Shown: piece by piece, positions 1 through 9,337 of the stretch
Layout of the letters: each line of letters opens with the position of its first letter
Numbering within the stretch: position 1 is the first letter of the stretch
Assembly: GCA_038206765.1 (NCBI GenBank)
Contig: JBBRAM010000016.1
Coordinates: forward strand, 15,164-79,163
DNA from: UKL13-2 sp038206765
GTDB lineage: Bacteria > Pseudomonadota > Gammaproteobacteria > Burkholderiales > Usitatibacteraceae
Reading direction: 5' to 3'
Length of the DNA stretch: 64,000 nt
Translations under genes and position numbers: made by a program
The notes under the pieces: model-generated
What the model was told of the DNA's origin: nothing
The model's database searches: none
The model's input: the letters and a program-made list of their open reading frames with translations, nothing else

Positions 1-2
1 TC

Positions 3-419
3 ACCCAACTCGGTGTTTATGAAAAACTCGAACACATGATCACCGGCACCCCGGAAATGCTCAACGACGCGTTGTTCGGCCCCCGCCCTTGTTGCGAATG
101 CGTGATTGCTACCGAGGATAGCCAACCCATCGGCTTCGCTCTCACTTTCACGACCTTTTCGACCTTCCTCTGCAAACCCGGCCTCTACCTCGAAGACTTG
201 TTTATCATCCCTTCGGCGCGTGGCCACGGCTATGGAAAGTCGATCCTAAAATACCTCGCAACACAAGCACTGGCGCGGGGTTTCGGGCGGTTTGAGTGGC
301 GAGTTTTAGATTGGAATACGCCTTCGATTGAGTTTTACAAATCGTTGGGGGCGGCAATTCTCCCCGAATGGCACTTGGTACGAATGACGAACCCAGAAAT
401 GCTGGCGCTGGTAAAATAG
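3..419 (+). CDS. GNAT family N-acetyltransferase, 5' end outside the window
   Basis: The reading frame is open to the left window edge, so the true start lies outside; the first internal Met is at 36. The C-terminal GNAT core is visible: a beta-strand LYLEDLFIIP, then the acetyl-CoA pyrophosphate loop RGHGYGKSIL (R/Q-x-x-G-x-G/A type), and near the end the WNTPSIEFYKSLGA segment common in GNAT proteins. By family it should transfer an acetyl group from acetyl-CoA to an amine; the substrate cannot be told. It ends 59 bp before the tldD-like gene on the same strand. Confidence 0.85.
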   Translation, partial: TQLGVYEKLEHMITGTPEMLNDALFGPRPCCECVIATEDSQPIGFALTFTTFSTFLCKPGLYLEDLFIIPSARGHGYGKSILKYLATQALARGFGRFEWRVLDWNTPSIEFYKSLGAAILPEWHLVRMTNPEMLALVK

Positions 420-478
420 CCGATAGGCCTTTTGAGTTGCCCCCTTTCGATTCCCCTTTCTTCAATCACGACAAAACA

Positions 479-1927
479 ATGACCGCCTCCTTCGAATCCA
501 TTTTTAAACGCGTTGCGCCTGCCGTTGATTTTTGCTCTTTCCGTTTTGTGGAAGAAACCACTGAAAAATGCTCAGTCCAGCAAAACATCGCAGAGCCGCC
601 AATGACCTCAATTGATCGTGGTGTCATGATTACGGTGATCGATAAAGGCGGCTACGGTTACGCAGCCACATCCGATATCTCCGAATCGGGTCTTCGCACC
701 GCCGCGGCGCGTGCCCATGATTGGGCCAAGCTCACCGCTGGGCGCGGCGTTTGGGACTATTCCAAGATCGCAATGCCTAAATTAGATGTGCCTAAACATT
801 ACCAAAGCGTGGTGACCCAAAGCCCCGGCGCGATCAGCAAACGTGAAAAGTTTGAGATGCTGCAAGCAGAATCAGCGAAATCGAAAATTGATGATCGTAT
901 CGTTGATTGGGGTGCGAGCTTCTGGACGACGCATACCAAGCAGCTCTACATAACCGCGGACGGCGGCATGGTGCACCAAGAATTTGACTACATGGTGCCT
1001 GCGTTGTCCGTCACGGCGTTCGATAAAGGCGATGCCCAAACGCGATCATTCGGTGGGCGCTACAACGGGTTTTGCCAGCAAGGCGGTTTCGAGATTTTGG
1101 CGCGTTCCGGCTTTCACGGCGCGGGATTAACGACGGCGGAAGAAGCGTTGGCATTATTGGCAGCGCCCAATTGCCCGTCCGGCAAGATGGATGTGATCTT
1201 GATGCCTGATCAAATGATGTTGCAAATTCATGAATCTATCGGTCATCCGCTGGAGCTGGATCGTATTTTGGGCGACGAGCGCAACTATGCGGGGACCAGC
1301 TTTGTGACGCTCGATATGTTTGGTCATTACCAATATGGCTCGCCACTCCTGAATGTAACTTACGACCCGACGATGAGCCACCAGTTTGCATCATTCGCGT
1401 TCGATGACGACGGCACAAAAGCCGAGAAACAATTTGTGATCGAAGCCGGTGTATTGAAGCGCCCGCTCGGCGGGACAATCTCCCAAGCGCGCGCGGGCAT
1501 GGACGGTGTGGCGAATTCACGTGCGTGTTCCTGGAACCGTGCGCCGATTGATCGTATGGCGAATTTAAATATCGAGCCCGGCACAGCCTCGCTGGACGAG
1601 ATGATTGCCTCAATTGGTGACGGCGTGTTAATGCGCACCAATGTTTCATGGTCGATTGACGATTCACGCAATAAATTCCAGTTTGGCTGCGAGATGGGCA
1701 ATGTGATTAAAAACGGCAAGCTTGGTGGTGTGGTGAAAAACCCCAACTATCGCGGTATTTCGGCGACCTTCTGGCGCTCGTTAGCGATGGTCGGTAACGT
1801 GGGCACCCAAGAAGTGATGGGCACACCCTATTGCGGTAAGGGCGAGCCGAATCAGGTGATCCGCGTCGGGCATGCGAGCCCGGCTTGTAAGTTTGCGGGG
1901 ATTGATGTGTTTGGTGGGGAGAGCTAG
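479..1927 (+). CDS. tldD: TldD-family metalloprotease subunit
   Basis: 482 residues, the normal TldD length (PF01523, family U62). The zinc-protease motif HESIGH lies at about residues 251-256, followed by the family segment LELDRILGDE; the end (GIDVFGGES) is also family-like. The frame is open further upstream to 368, but that part overlaps the preceding GNAT in another frame, so the ATG at 479 is chosen although no strong Shine-Dalgarno is seen. TldD pairs with TldE/PmbA to form a cytoplasmic protease acting on unfolded or modified peptides, as in microcin B17 maturation. The partner gene follows 113 bp downstream. This is the catalytic member because it carries the HExxxH motif. Confidence 0.9.
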   Translation: MTASFESIFKRVAPAVDFCSFRFVEETTEKCSVQQNIAEPPMTSIDRGVMITVIDKGGYGYAATSDISESGLRTAAARAHDWAKLTAGRGVWDYSKIAMPKLDVPKHYQSVVTQSPGAISKREKFEMLQAESAKSKIDDRIVDWGASFWTTHTKQLYITADGGMVHQEFDYMVPALSVTAFDKGDAQTRSFGGRYNGFCQQGGFEILARSGFHGAGLTTAEEALALLAAPNCPSGKMDVILMPDQMMLQIHESIGHPLELDRILGDERNYAGTSFVTLDMFGHYQYGSPLLNVTYDPTMSHQFASFAFDDDGTKAEKQFVIEAGVLKRPLGGTISQARAGMDGVANSRACSWNRAPIDRMANLNIEPGTASLDEMIASIGDGVLMRTNVSWSIDDSRNKFQFGCEMGNVIKNGKLGGVVKNPNYRGISATFWRSLAMVGNVGTQEVMGTPYCGKGEPNQVIRVGHASPACKFAGIDVFGGES

Positions 1928-2040
1928 ATTCCATCGGTGCTTTAATGCTTTAACCTTCATCGCAGCGAAAATTAACGACCGGAAATTTGGCACGGCATTG
2001 TCAAAAATGAATTTTTCTTGCTCTCAACAATCAAAAGACC

Positions 2041-3363
2041 ATGCAAACTTATTTCTACCAACTAGCCAACTTTATCCAAACGCTGCTCACAATAGGCGAA
2101 GCCACCCTCACCAATTTATCCGCTGAAGAATCCAACTTTGTACGCTTCAACAAAAGCGCAGTTCGGCAAGCGGGTTCGATTAAGCAGATCGGCATAACGA
2201 TTGCGCTGATCAATAACCAGCGCCGCGCGGAATCACGCCTGACGCTTTCTGGCAACCGCGAGAGCGATGAAGGCTTGGTTCGGGCTGCCATCGATACATT
2301 GCGCCGCGACTTGGACGATCTGCCAGCAGATCCTTATCTGCTCTATAACACGACCCCGCAATCAACCGAAAAAATCGGCGAATCATCATTGCCAACCGAC
2401 GCTGAAATGCTCGATCAAATTTTGGCGGCCGGTCGCGGTAAAGATTTGGTTGGCTTGTTCGCGTCGGGTGCGATTTACAAGGGCTTTGCGAATTCATTGG
2501 GGCAACGCAATTGGCATCGGGTAGATAATTTCAATTGCGAATGGTGTCTATATCACACCGCCGACAAAGCCGTGAAATCAGGCTATGCAGGCACGCATTG
2601 GGTCGCGGCTGAATTTGAAAAAAAGATGGCGCAGGCGGCAACGCAGCTCGCTATTTTGCAGCGCCCGGCGAAATCGCTCACGCCCGGCCAATATCGCTCT
2701 TACCTTTCCCCGTCGGCATTAAATGAAATTGTCGGCCTGCTGTCTTGGGGTGGATTCGGCATTAAATCGCAACGAAATAAACAGAGCCCGCTGTTGAAAT
2801 TAGAAGACGGCAGCGAATCATTGCATGCCTCGATTTCGCTGGTCGAAAACGCCAAGAATGGCGTGGCTGCTGGGTTTCAAGGCGATGGCTTCATTAAGGC
2901 GCCGTCTGTTTCATTGATCGAAGCTGGCAAACACGCTGGTGCGCTCATCAGCCCTCGTTCAGCGCGTGAGTTCGGTATCGAAACCAATGGCGCGAACGGC
3001 AGCGAATCACCGGAATCACTTGACATGGCCGCTGGCACGCTGGCCCACGCCGACGTTCTCAACACGCTCGGCACGGGCATCATGATCGGCAATCTTTGGT
3101 ATTTGAATTATTCGGATCGCGCCGGTTGCCGGATGACAGGTATGACCCGCTTTGCGACTTTCTGGGTCGAAAACGGCGAAATCGTTGCACCGCTGAACGT
3201 GATGCGCTTCGATGATTCGGCATATCGGGTGCTGGGCCAAAACTTATTGGGCTTAACTGCCGAACGCGATTGGCTGATCGATTCAAGTAGTTATGGAGAG
3301 CGCTCAACCGGCTCGTCGCGCATGCCGGGTGCGTTGGTTAACGATTTTTCGCTAACGTTATGA
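2041..3363 (+). CDS. pmbA: TldE/PmbA-like protease partner
   Basis: 440 residues. The protein belongs to the TldD/PmbA superfamily by the C-terminal block (GTGIMIGNLWYLNYSDR, then TRFATFWVENGEI) but lacks the HExxxH zinc motif of its upstream neighbour, as expected of the non-catalytic TldE subunit. It directly follows tldD on the same strand, so the two likely form the heterodimer. It is more divergent than Escherichia coli PmbA, so it may belong to the subfamily found in tandem tldD-tldE pairs of environmental bacteria. Its stop overlaps the start of the MltD-like gene (ATGA at 3360-3363), suggesting translational coupling. Confidence 0.8.
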   Translation: MQTYFYQLANFIQTLLTIGEATLTNLSAEESNFVRFNKSAVRQAGSIKQIGITIALINNQRRAESRLTLSGNRESDEGLVRAAIDTLRRDLDDLPADPYLLYNTTPQSTEKIGESSLPTDAEMLDQILAAGRGKDLVGLFASGAIYKGFANSLGQRNWHRVDNFNCEWCLYHTADKAVKSGYAGTHWVAAEFEKKMAQAATQLAILQRPAKSLTPGQYRSYLSPSALNEIVGLLSWGGFGIKSQRNKQSPLLKLEDGSESLHASISLVENAKNGVAAGFQGDGFIKAPSVSLIEAGKHAGALISPRSAREFGIETNGANGSESPESLDMAAGTLAHADVLNTLGTGIMIGNLWYLNYSDRAGCRMTGMTRFATFWVENGEIVAPLNVMRFDDSAYRVLGQNLLGLTAERDWLIDSSSYGERSTGSSRMPGALVNDFSLTL

Positions 3364-5390
3364 TGCGGCCTATGGTGCGGCTCATGGTGCGGATTATGTT
3401 TCAGCCTAAAGTGCGGTTTCTAGTTCGGGTTGTGACCCAATCCGTCGCGATGTTGCCGTCCGCGAAATTTTCGGCGGTGAATGCAAGGTTAGCGCTGCGT
3501 GCTGTTGCATTTATTTTTGGCGCTAGCGTGTATGCGACGGTTGCCCAAAATACGCCGCAGGTCACCACACCGCTGCCGACAGCTAACGCAACCGCCGTAA
3601 ATGTAAATCAATCGCTGTCGGCGAACGCAGCGGCTCTCGCAGCAGCAAATGCATCCGCCATTGTCAGTGCGGCCGCTGCAGCACACGCGGCCAATTCAGC
3701 GAATCCCGCCAATTCATCACATGCACCTTCGGTTTCCGCCGACGCCCCGGCCGGTTCACTCACCGAATTGTTCAATACCTTTGTGGCCGAACAAACGCCA
3801 CCGATCCCGCAAGACGATGCCGATCTTTGGCAGCGCATCCGCCGCGGGTTTGCAATGGAGCCATTGGCCTCCCCACTGGTGCAGGATCAGGAGCAGTGGT
3901 ATGCAACGCGGCAGGATTATATTCGCCGCTTCGTTGAACGCGGCTCGAAGTACATGTACCACATTGTTGAAGAGGTCGAGCGCCGTAAAATGCCGACCGA
4001 GATTGTGTTGCTGCCGATTATCGAGAGCGCATTCAATCCGCAAGCTTATTCTCGCGCAGCGGCTTCGGGCATGTGGCAGTTTATTCCGTCCACCGGAACG
4101 CACTTCGGTTTAAAGCAGGATTACCTGACCGATCATCGGCGTGATGTGTTGCTCTCAACCGATGCTGCACTCGATTATTTGCAAAAACTTTACGGCATGT
4201 TTAACTCGTGGGAGCTGGCTTTAGCGGCCTACAACTGCGGCGAAGGCTGCGTCGGGCGGGCCATCGCCGCCAACCAACGCAAAGGCTTGCCGACCGATTT
4301 CATTAACCTGAATTTGCCCAACGAAACCCGTAGTTACGTACCCAAACTGATCGCGGTGAAAAATATTATTCTCTCACCGGCCACCTATGGAATCGAGCTG
4401 AACAGTGTGCTCAATCAGCCGTATTTTATTAAAGTCGCCGCGCCGGAAAAAATTGACGTGAAGCTTGCCGCACGATTAGCGGAAATGCCTGAGGCTGATT
4501 TTTCAGCGCTAAACCCAGCGTTTAACAAACCAGTAGCCGCCAACACCAATTATTTTTTGGTACCGACCGCGCAGGCAGAGGTGTTTAAAACGAATCTCGA
4601 TTTATACCGCTCGCTCAACGGGCCGATGGTCTCGTGGCAAACCGTCACCGCCAAACGCGGCGAATCGATTGACCGTATCGCCAAGCGCTACGGCATGACA
4701 GGTTCTTATCTACGCGCTACCAACATCGGCGTGAAAGAACGCAAAGGTAAATTGACCGCCCCCGCTTCGTTCATGGTGCCAATGGCAAAAGAGGCCAAAA
4801 TTATTGACGCGACCTTGGATAAAAAGGAAGAGTTGCGAGCGTCGGCGCCCCTGCCCGGTAGCCTCCCATCTACATTGGCGCCGTCCGCCCCGGCAGCAGC
4901 ACTGGCATCGATAAGCGCATCTACAGCTGACGCTCAAACTCAAGCCCAAGCAGCTTCCGAGCCGCCAGCTGTCCTGAGCAATGCATCCATTCCCTATAGC
5001 TATCAGGTTCAGCCGGGCGATACGCTGTTCTCTGTTTCTAAACGCTTTGGTCTAACCGTTGCGGCGTTGAAACAACTTAACGGTATGCCCGAAAATAGTT
5101 TGCAATCGGGGCAAATATTGAAACTGCTGCCGAATGAAAAACTAATCCCAAATGAAAATTTGACCACCCCCGTTGCAGTAAGTGCCGTTGCCGCTGTTCG
5201 CACGCCGCCGCGTGCGTCGCTCATCCGCGTCAAAACGCCACCGCCTGTTAAAAACTATACGGTAAAGAACGGCGATTCCTTATTCGCGATTGCGCAAAAA
5301 TTTGCTGTCAGCATCGACGAATTAAGGCGTTGGAATAAGCTATCCGCTAAGGCAGTGATTCGGCCGGGCGCGAAGCTACGCGTATCTTGA
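3360..5390 (+). CDS. mltD: Membrane-bound lytic murein transglycosylase D (SLT + 3 LysM)
   Basis: 676 residues from the ATG that overlaps the previous stop; several downstream Met codons leave the exact start open. A hydrophobic export segment lies at about 43-62, then an Ala/Asn/Ser-rich linker to about 130. The SLT domain spans about 185-310, with the predicted catalytic Glu at 222 in IESAFNP and the family motif SGMWQFIPSTGTHFGL. Three LysM peptidoglycan-binding repeats follow at about 414-464, 537-581 and 622-675. The enzyme cleaves glycan strands with 1,6-anhydro bond formation in the periplasm. Three rather than two LysM repeats is within family range. The ATGA overlap with the tldE-like gene suggests co-translation. 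Confidence 0.9.
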   Translation: MMRPMVRLMVRIMFQPKVRFLVRVVTQSVAMLPSAKFSAVNARLALRAVAFIFGASVYATVAQNTPQVTTPLPTANATAVNVNQSLSANAAALAAANASAIVSAAAAAHAANSANPANSSHAPSVSADAPAGSLTELFNTFVAEQTPPIPQDDADLWQRIRRGFAMEPLASPLVQDQEQWYATRQDYIRRFVERGSKYMYHIVEEVERRKMPTEIVLLPIIESAFNPQAYSRAAASGMWQFIPSTGTHFGLKQDYLTDHRRDVLLSTDAALDYLQKLYGMFNSWELALAAYNCGEGCVGRAIAANQRKGLPTDFINLNLPNETRSYVPKLIAVKNIILSPATYGIELNSVLNQPYFIKVAAPEKIDVKLAARLAEMPEADFSALNPAFNKPVAANTNYFLVPTAQAEVFKTNLDLYRSLNGPMVSWQTVTAKRGESIDRIAKRYGMTGSYLRATNIGVKERKGKLTAPASFMVPMAKEAKIIDATLDKKEELRASAPLPGSLPSTLAPSAPAAALASISASTADAQTQAQAASEPPAVLSNASIPYSYQVQPGDTLFSVSKRFGLTVAALKQLNGMPENSLQSGQILKLLPNEKLIPNENLTTPVAVSAVAAVRTPPRASLIRVKTPPPVKNYTVKNGDSLFAIAQKFAVSIDELRRWNKLSAKAVIRPGAKLRVS

Positions 5391-5421
5391 CCTGGCTGAG
5401 CGTCTCAAAATGAGCACACCA

Positions 5422-5457
5422 CGGGCGTTTCCAACCAAAAGTGGCTGGAAACGCCCG
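5422..5457. terminator. Perfect 12-bp inverted repeat, possible terminator
   Basis: CGGGCGTTTCCA at 5422-5433 pairs perfectly with 5446-5457 around a 12-nt loop. It lies just after the mltD stop and before the convergent end of the CHRD gene. No T-run follows on either strand, so it may be a Rho-assisted or transcript-end hairpin rather than a classical intrinsic terminator. Confidence 0.5.
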
Positions 5458-5535
5458 CTGACACTCGAGTTTCATTGCTAGAAGTAGCCATTACTGGTAA
5501 CCAGTTCATCCAGCGTTGGGTCGCAGCCAACAAAA

Positions 5536-7053
5536 TCAGTCGCGTCCGTTTGCCTGACCGCGAATTTCACCGCCCGGAAACGTCGCGCTATGCGCATTGA
5601 AATACATGCCGTCGGCGGAAAAGGCTGCCGCCTGCGCAGCATTTAGTTTTTGAGTGGGCGATGCGCTCCACACGCCTGAATTCAACACAAACGGTACTGT
5701 AACCGGACCACTAGCCCCGATAGCGCCAGTATGCATATGGCCGGCCGTTGCCGTCATGCCGGTTGTGGTCATGTTCACCGCGAAGCTTCCAGTCACGGGG
5801 TCGAACTCGGCGCGGCCACGGCCGGTGGCGACCGACGCATTGGTTGGCACTTCCTGGCTGGAACTCAAATTGGCGGTACGAATGACTTTGCCGATTTGGC
5901 CGCGAAGTTCTCCACCGGGGAATGTGGCGCTGTGTACATTCGCGTACATATCACCAGACAGGAGTGAACGATATTGCGCCAACGTGAGAGTGGTAGTGGG
6001 CATGGTCCAAACCGCATTGTTGGTAGCAGATTTTGTAAATGGAAAAGTGACCGGCCCTGCAGCTCCGAATGCGCCGGTATGAATGTGCGCGGCAACGGCG
6101 GGCGCACTGGTGGTGATGGAGCCTGATGCAATGAGTGTGATTGGATCAATCAAAATACGCGCGGTGGCAGTTTCGGTTGAGGCATTGGGCGGCACCTCTT
6201 GGTTGCCAGACAACGTCACGTCAATGACATCAATCCCGATCTGACCTCGGCTTTCACCACCGGGCGAGCCGGGGCTGTGGACATTAAAATAGAGATTGCC
6301 CGCCAGCAGGCTTTGATATTGTGATGCGGTGAGTGTGGCGCCCGGTGCAGAGACCCATACGCCGCTACCGGGGGCCGTTTCAGTCAATGGAACGATGACG
6401 GGGCCATTTGCGCCAACCGCACCCTCATGAATATGCGCCGCTACACCGGCTACGCCGTTGGTGACCAAACGCGCGGTTAAAGATCGTGCTGACGGTTCAA
6501 CCGCCAACACTGCCGTGCCTGTCGCGGCGCTACCGGTGCCGGGATTTTCCTGAGAAGCCGTGAGCGTCGCAGTACGTGTCGTGACACCAACCTGCCCGCG
6601 AATTTGGCCGCCAGGGAACGAGGTGCTATGCACATTCGCATACAAGGCGCCGCTCGGCAGCGCGATCCGCAAATCAGTACTGAGTATGGTGTTGGCGGCG
6701 ACTGCCCAGATGCCACTGCCGGTGGGTGACTCGATTAATGGAATAACCACGGGTCCGTTGGAGCCCGCGTTGCCAAGATGCAAATGTGCAGCGTTTCCCG
6801 CAATACCACTGGTGACGACTGAACCAGTCAGCTCGCCTGAGGAAAGATTTAATTTGAATGAGGCCGTGCCGGTTGCTGAGGTTAGCGCCGGCGGGTTTTC
6901 CTGTGCCCCGGTAAGGGCTGCGGTGTAGGTAAGGCTGGTAATCGTCGCCTCAGGTGGTGGCGGCACGTACGCATCACCGCCGTTACAACCGTTCAAAACC
7001 AATGCGCTGATGATCGAAAACAATCCAAACGAAAACCGATTTAATGTGCTCAT
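5536..7053 (-). CDS. Lipoprotein with four tandem CHRD domains
   Basis: The start at 7053 is set by AAGGAG at 7060-7065, six bases upstream; an upstream in-frame start would be nine residues longer. The N-terminus MSTLNRFSFG leads into a hydrophobic stretch and lipobox LNGC, so it should be a lipoprotein. Four repeats of roughly 115 residues follow, each opening with L-x-x-x-Q-E-x-P, carrying an A-x-H-x-H-x-G-x-x-G motif in the middle and ending in HS-x-x-x-PGGE-x-RGQ. This matches the CHRD domain, known from chordin and from many bacterial secreted proteins of unknown function. The conserved histidines suggest metal or ligand binding, which is an inference. It is monocistronic and convergent with mltD. 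Confidence 0.85.
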   Translation of the reverse strand: MSTLNRFSFGLFSIISALVLNGCNGGDAYVPPPPEATITSLTYTAALTGAQENPPALTSATGTASFKLNLSSGELTGSVVTSGIAGNAAHLHLGNAGSNGPVVIPLIESPTGSGIWAVAANTILSTDLRIALPSGALYANVHSTSFPGGQIRGQVGVTTRTATLTASQENPGTGSAATGTAVLAVEPSARSLTARLVTNGVAGVAAHIHEGAVGANGPVIVPLTETAPGSGVWVSAPGATLTASQYQSLLAGNLYFNVHSPGSPGGESRGQIGIDVIDVTLSGNQEVPPNASTETATARILIDPITLIASGSITTSAPAVAAHIHTGAFGAAGPVTFPFTKSATNNAVWTMPTTTLTLAQYRSLLSGDMYANVHSATFPGGELRGQIGKVIRTANLSSSQEVPTNASVATGRGRAEFDPVTGSFAVNMTTTGMTATAGHMHTGAIGASGPVTVPFVLNSGVWSASPTQKLNAAQAAAFSADGMYFNAHSATFPGGEIRGQANGRD

Positions 7054-7084
7054 TTCATGCTCCTTTTTACGATTAGCCAAATTA

Positions 7085-7156
7085 CCCTTAATTTCCTTCG
7101 CTGCCTCAATTACCTTAGCTGCGTTAATTTCCTTAACTGCGTTAATTTCCTTAATT
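7085..7156. repeat. Degenerate 18-bp tandem repeat, about four copies
   Basis: Units of 18 bp (best pair GCGTTAATTTCCTTAACT at 7121-7138 and 7139-7156) with two decayed copies before them, immediately upstream of the CHRD gene ribosome-binding site. No gene in this stretch is convincing. Confidence 0.7.
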
Positions 7157-7783
7157 GCCTATGTTCATCAAATGACTTTACCCGCTTTATTTGCCTTGCT
7201 TATTCCGGTGGCAGCTGATGTTGTGGGGTCGGTGATGAAGCATCTGAATGAAAATATTAAAAATAGAAGCGTTAACGATGTTCAATTGCAAAACCATAGC
7301 GATCAATTATGCCGATTCAGTATAAACACTGGTGTCAATCGGCATACGATTGAAGCGGGCATATGGATGCAGACTGGATGTAGCAAGATTCAAATTGGGA
7401 TCGTCTCAGGAAATAGGCGATAAAGCACTTCAAGCCGGTTGCAGCGGCCGAGACCGCTCGATTAGCCCGAGCTGGCGCTGCCACCGAGATTGTCAGTGCC
7501 GCAGTCGCTGGCTTGCCCCCATCACCGCCACGCCACAGGTCACCACCCGCCATTCGTCAATTTGCCATTCTCCGGACGCGGGAAGACGCATATTGCAGTA
7601 GCGCGTCATCAAGCGGTGTGTTTGTAAAAAGCTAGTTCAGAGGAGGAAGCATTAAAACCTTCGCCACCGCCCAACCGATGCAGCGCCACGGGTAGTCGCT
7701 AGATGTTAGCGCTAGCAGCAGCTTCTTTGCTTAGATGCTCTAGTCCTGAATGACTCTTTTGCACAGGTATCAACTGGGAAATA
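7157..7783. other. Gene-free stretch upstream of the CHRD gene
   Basis: About 630 bp between the 18-bp repeat array and the end of the hemolysin III gene. Only short frames without convincing ribosome-binding sites or recognisable domains are present on either strand. It should hold the CHRD-gene promoter and the 3' end of the hemolysin III transcript; neither can be placed. Confidence 0.4.
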
Positions 7784-8401
7784 TCAAACCACAAATTTCA
7801 AAATCGCGAAATAATGAATCACTGCTCCGCAGAGTACAAACAAATGCCAAATTCCGTGCCAGTGTTTAAATTTATCATCAAAGAAATAAAACACTGTGCC
7901 AAGGGTGTAGACCACGCCGCCAGCCGCCACCCAGATGAAGCCGGTCCACGTTAGCGCATCAATCATTGGCACGACACCAATCACGGCTAACCAGCCCATA
8001 ACGACATAAATCACGAGCGAGGGGTAACGCTGGCCTCGTGCCAGCGTAAGTTCTTGCACAATGCCAAGCAAAGCTAAGCCCCACACGACACCGAACAGCG
8101 ACCAGCCCCACGGTCCGTGCAAAGTGACGAGCGTGAATGGCGTGTAGGTTCCGGCAATGAGCAGATATATGGCGCTGTGGTCGAGCTTGCGAAAGACGGT
8201 TTTGGTCTTGCCGCGGGTGCTGTGATAGAGCGTGGAAATGCTAAATAGCAAAACAAGGGTTGCGCCGTAAATGGCGAAGCTCACGATGTGCAATGCGTTA
8301 CCGCGCAGTGCGCCCTGAACAATCAGCACAGTCGCCCCGGCGATTGCCAAGAGCGCGCCTAGCAGATGTGTAAAGCTGTTAAATCGTTCGCCGTGGTACA
8401 T
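7784..8401 (-). CDS. yqfA: Hemolysin III family membrane protein (PAQR superfamily)
   Basis: 205 residues, the usual length. Seven hydrophobic segments are visible. Family motifs are present: STLYHS near the end of the second helix, LDHSAIYLLIAGTYTPF in the middle, and HGIWHLFVLCGAVIHY near the C-terminus; the histidines and serine form the predicted metal site of PAQR-like proteins. It is an inner-membrane protein related to E. coli YqfA (TrhA), for which membrane energetics or fluidity roles are proposed. AAGGAT lies just upstream of the start. It stands alone between two gene-poor gaps. Confidence 0.9.
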   Translation of the reverse strand: MYHGERFNSFTHLLGALLAIAGATVLIVQGALRGNALHIVSFAIYGATLVLLFSISTLYHSTRGKTKTVFRKLDHSAIYLLIAGTYTPFTLVTLHGPWGWSLFGVVWGLALLGIVQELTLARGQRYPSLVIYVVMGWLAVIGVVPMIDALTWTGFIWVAAGGVVYTLGTVFYFFDDKFKHWHGIWHLFVLCGAVIHYFAILKFVV

Positions 8402-8650
8402 GGCATCCTTTATGGTTTGATCCAGCGTTTGAATTTGACTTGGTTTGGCTTTTAGTAATAATTCTATGTGATGACGATATCCATGGACCCTATGTGCTGG
8501 CTCCAGGCACCGGCCTCAAGAAATTGTTTTTAGCACTAACTTTAATTACCGGTTTTACCGGTGGTGTACAAATAGCTTTTCAGCGCAAAAGATAGAATAC
8601 ACCGTCAAAATAACAACACGATGTCAGTCATGTAGGGCTCTAGCTGATGG

Positions 8651-9268
8651 TCAAGCCAAACGCTTTTCCATTCGCGCCAATTGCAGTGCTGAGGCTTTCG
8701 GGAGCCATAATTCGGGATTCACCGGGAACGGCTTAACTTTACCGGTAAGCTGATATCCACGCCGCTCATAAAACGCAATGAGTTCAAGGCGCACGGGGAT
8801 CACTTCCATCACCATTTTGCTGGCGTGCCATTCGCGTTGCACGAATAATTCCGCCTCGCGAATCATTTGTTTGCCAATACCACCCGCCTGCAAATCGGGG
8901 TTGATGGCAAACATCCCGAAGTAGCCCGCGCACTCCCCGTCATCATCAGTTTTGGATAGATGAACACTGCCAATAATAGTTGCGGCCTCGCCGACGTCAG
9001 CAGCGGAGTTGTCAGAAGGGTTGGCATCTGCGTCGGCAACTTCGTTGGCATTGGCGCTGGCAGTAGTTTCAGCCAGCAAAATCACTGAATCAGGCGTTTT
9101 GATGAGTTCGCTAATTTCCGCCTCATCGGTTCGGACACCCTCAAGCAAATCTGCTTCAGTTGTCCAGCCTTTGCGACTAGATTCGCCGCGATACGCAGAA
9201 TTGACAATGGCAGTGATTTTGTTGGCATCAGCCAACAGTGCTTTGCGAAACGATAGATGGGGTTTCAT
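8651..9268 (-). CDS. GNAT family N-acetyltransferase with an acidic/Ala insert
   Basis: 205 residues. The N-terminal part (RKALLADANKITAIVNSAYR) and the acetyl-CoA loop LQAGGIGKQMIREAE are clearly GNAT; VRLELIAFYERRGYQLTGK gives the C-terminal strand-helix. Between strands 3 and 4, about residues 66-98, a low-complexity Ala/Asp/Asn/Glu insert interrupts the fold where most relatives have a short turn. The substrate is unknown. It occupies the position after nlpD where rpoS is found in many proteobacteria, 69 bp after the nlpD stop on the same strand, so it may be the last gene of that transcript. Confidence 0.85.
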   Translation of the reverse strand: MKPHLSFRKALLADANKITAIVNSAYRGESSRKGWTTEADLLEGVRTDEAEISELIKTPDSVILLAETTASANANEVADADANPSDNSAADVGEAATIIGSVHLSKTDDDGECAGYFGMFAINPDLQAGGIGKQMIREAELFVQREWHASKMVMEVIPVRLELIAFYERRGYQLTGKVKPFPVNPELWLPKASALQLARMEKRLA

Positions 9269-9337
9269 CAGTGATATCGGGCGGCGTGCTCAGCGACTTA
9301 GCATGAGTCGCGGTTATTAGAAATTTTAGAATTCGCG

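Noticed and set aside
1236..1746. Overlapping minus-strand frames of 128-143 codons in tldD
   Set aside because: They are shadows of a full-length TldD with its zinc motif; no ribosome-binding sites.
5654..6082. A 142-codon plus-strand frame antisense to the CHRD gene
   Set aside because: The repeated structure of the CHRD gene on the minus strand explains the open frame.
8402..8650. A plus-strand open frame with hydrophobic end in the gap before the GNAT gene
   Set aside because: No start codon in the gap; the frame only extends into the antisense of the hemolysin III gene.
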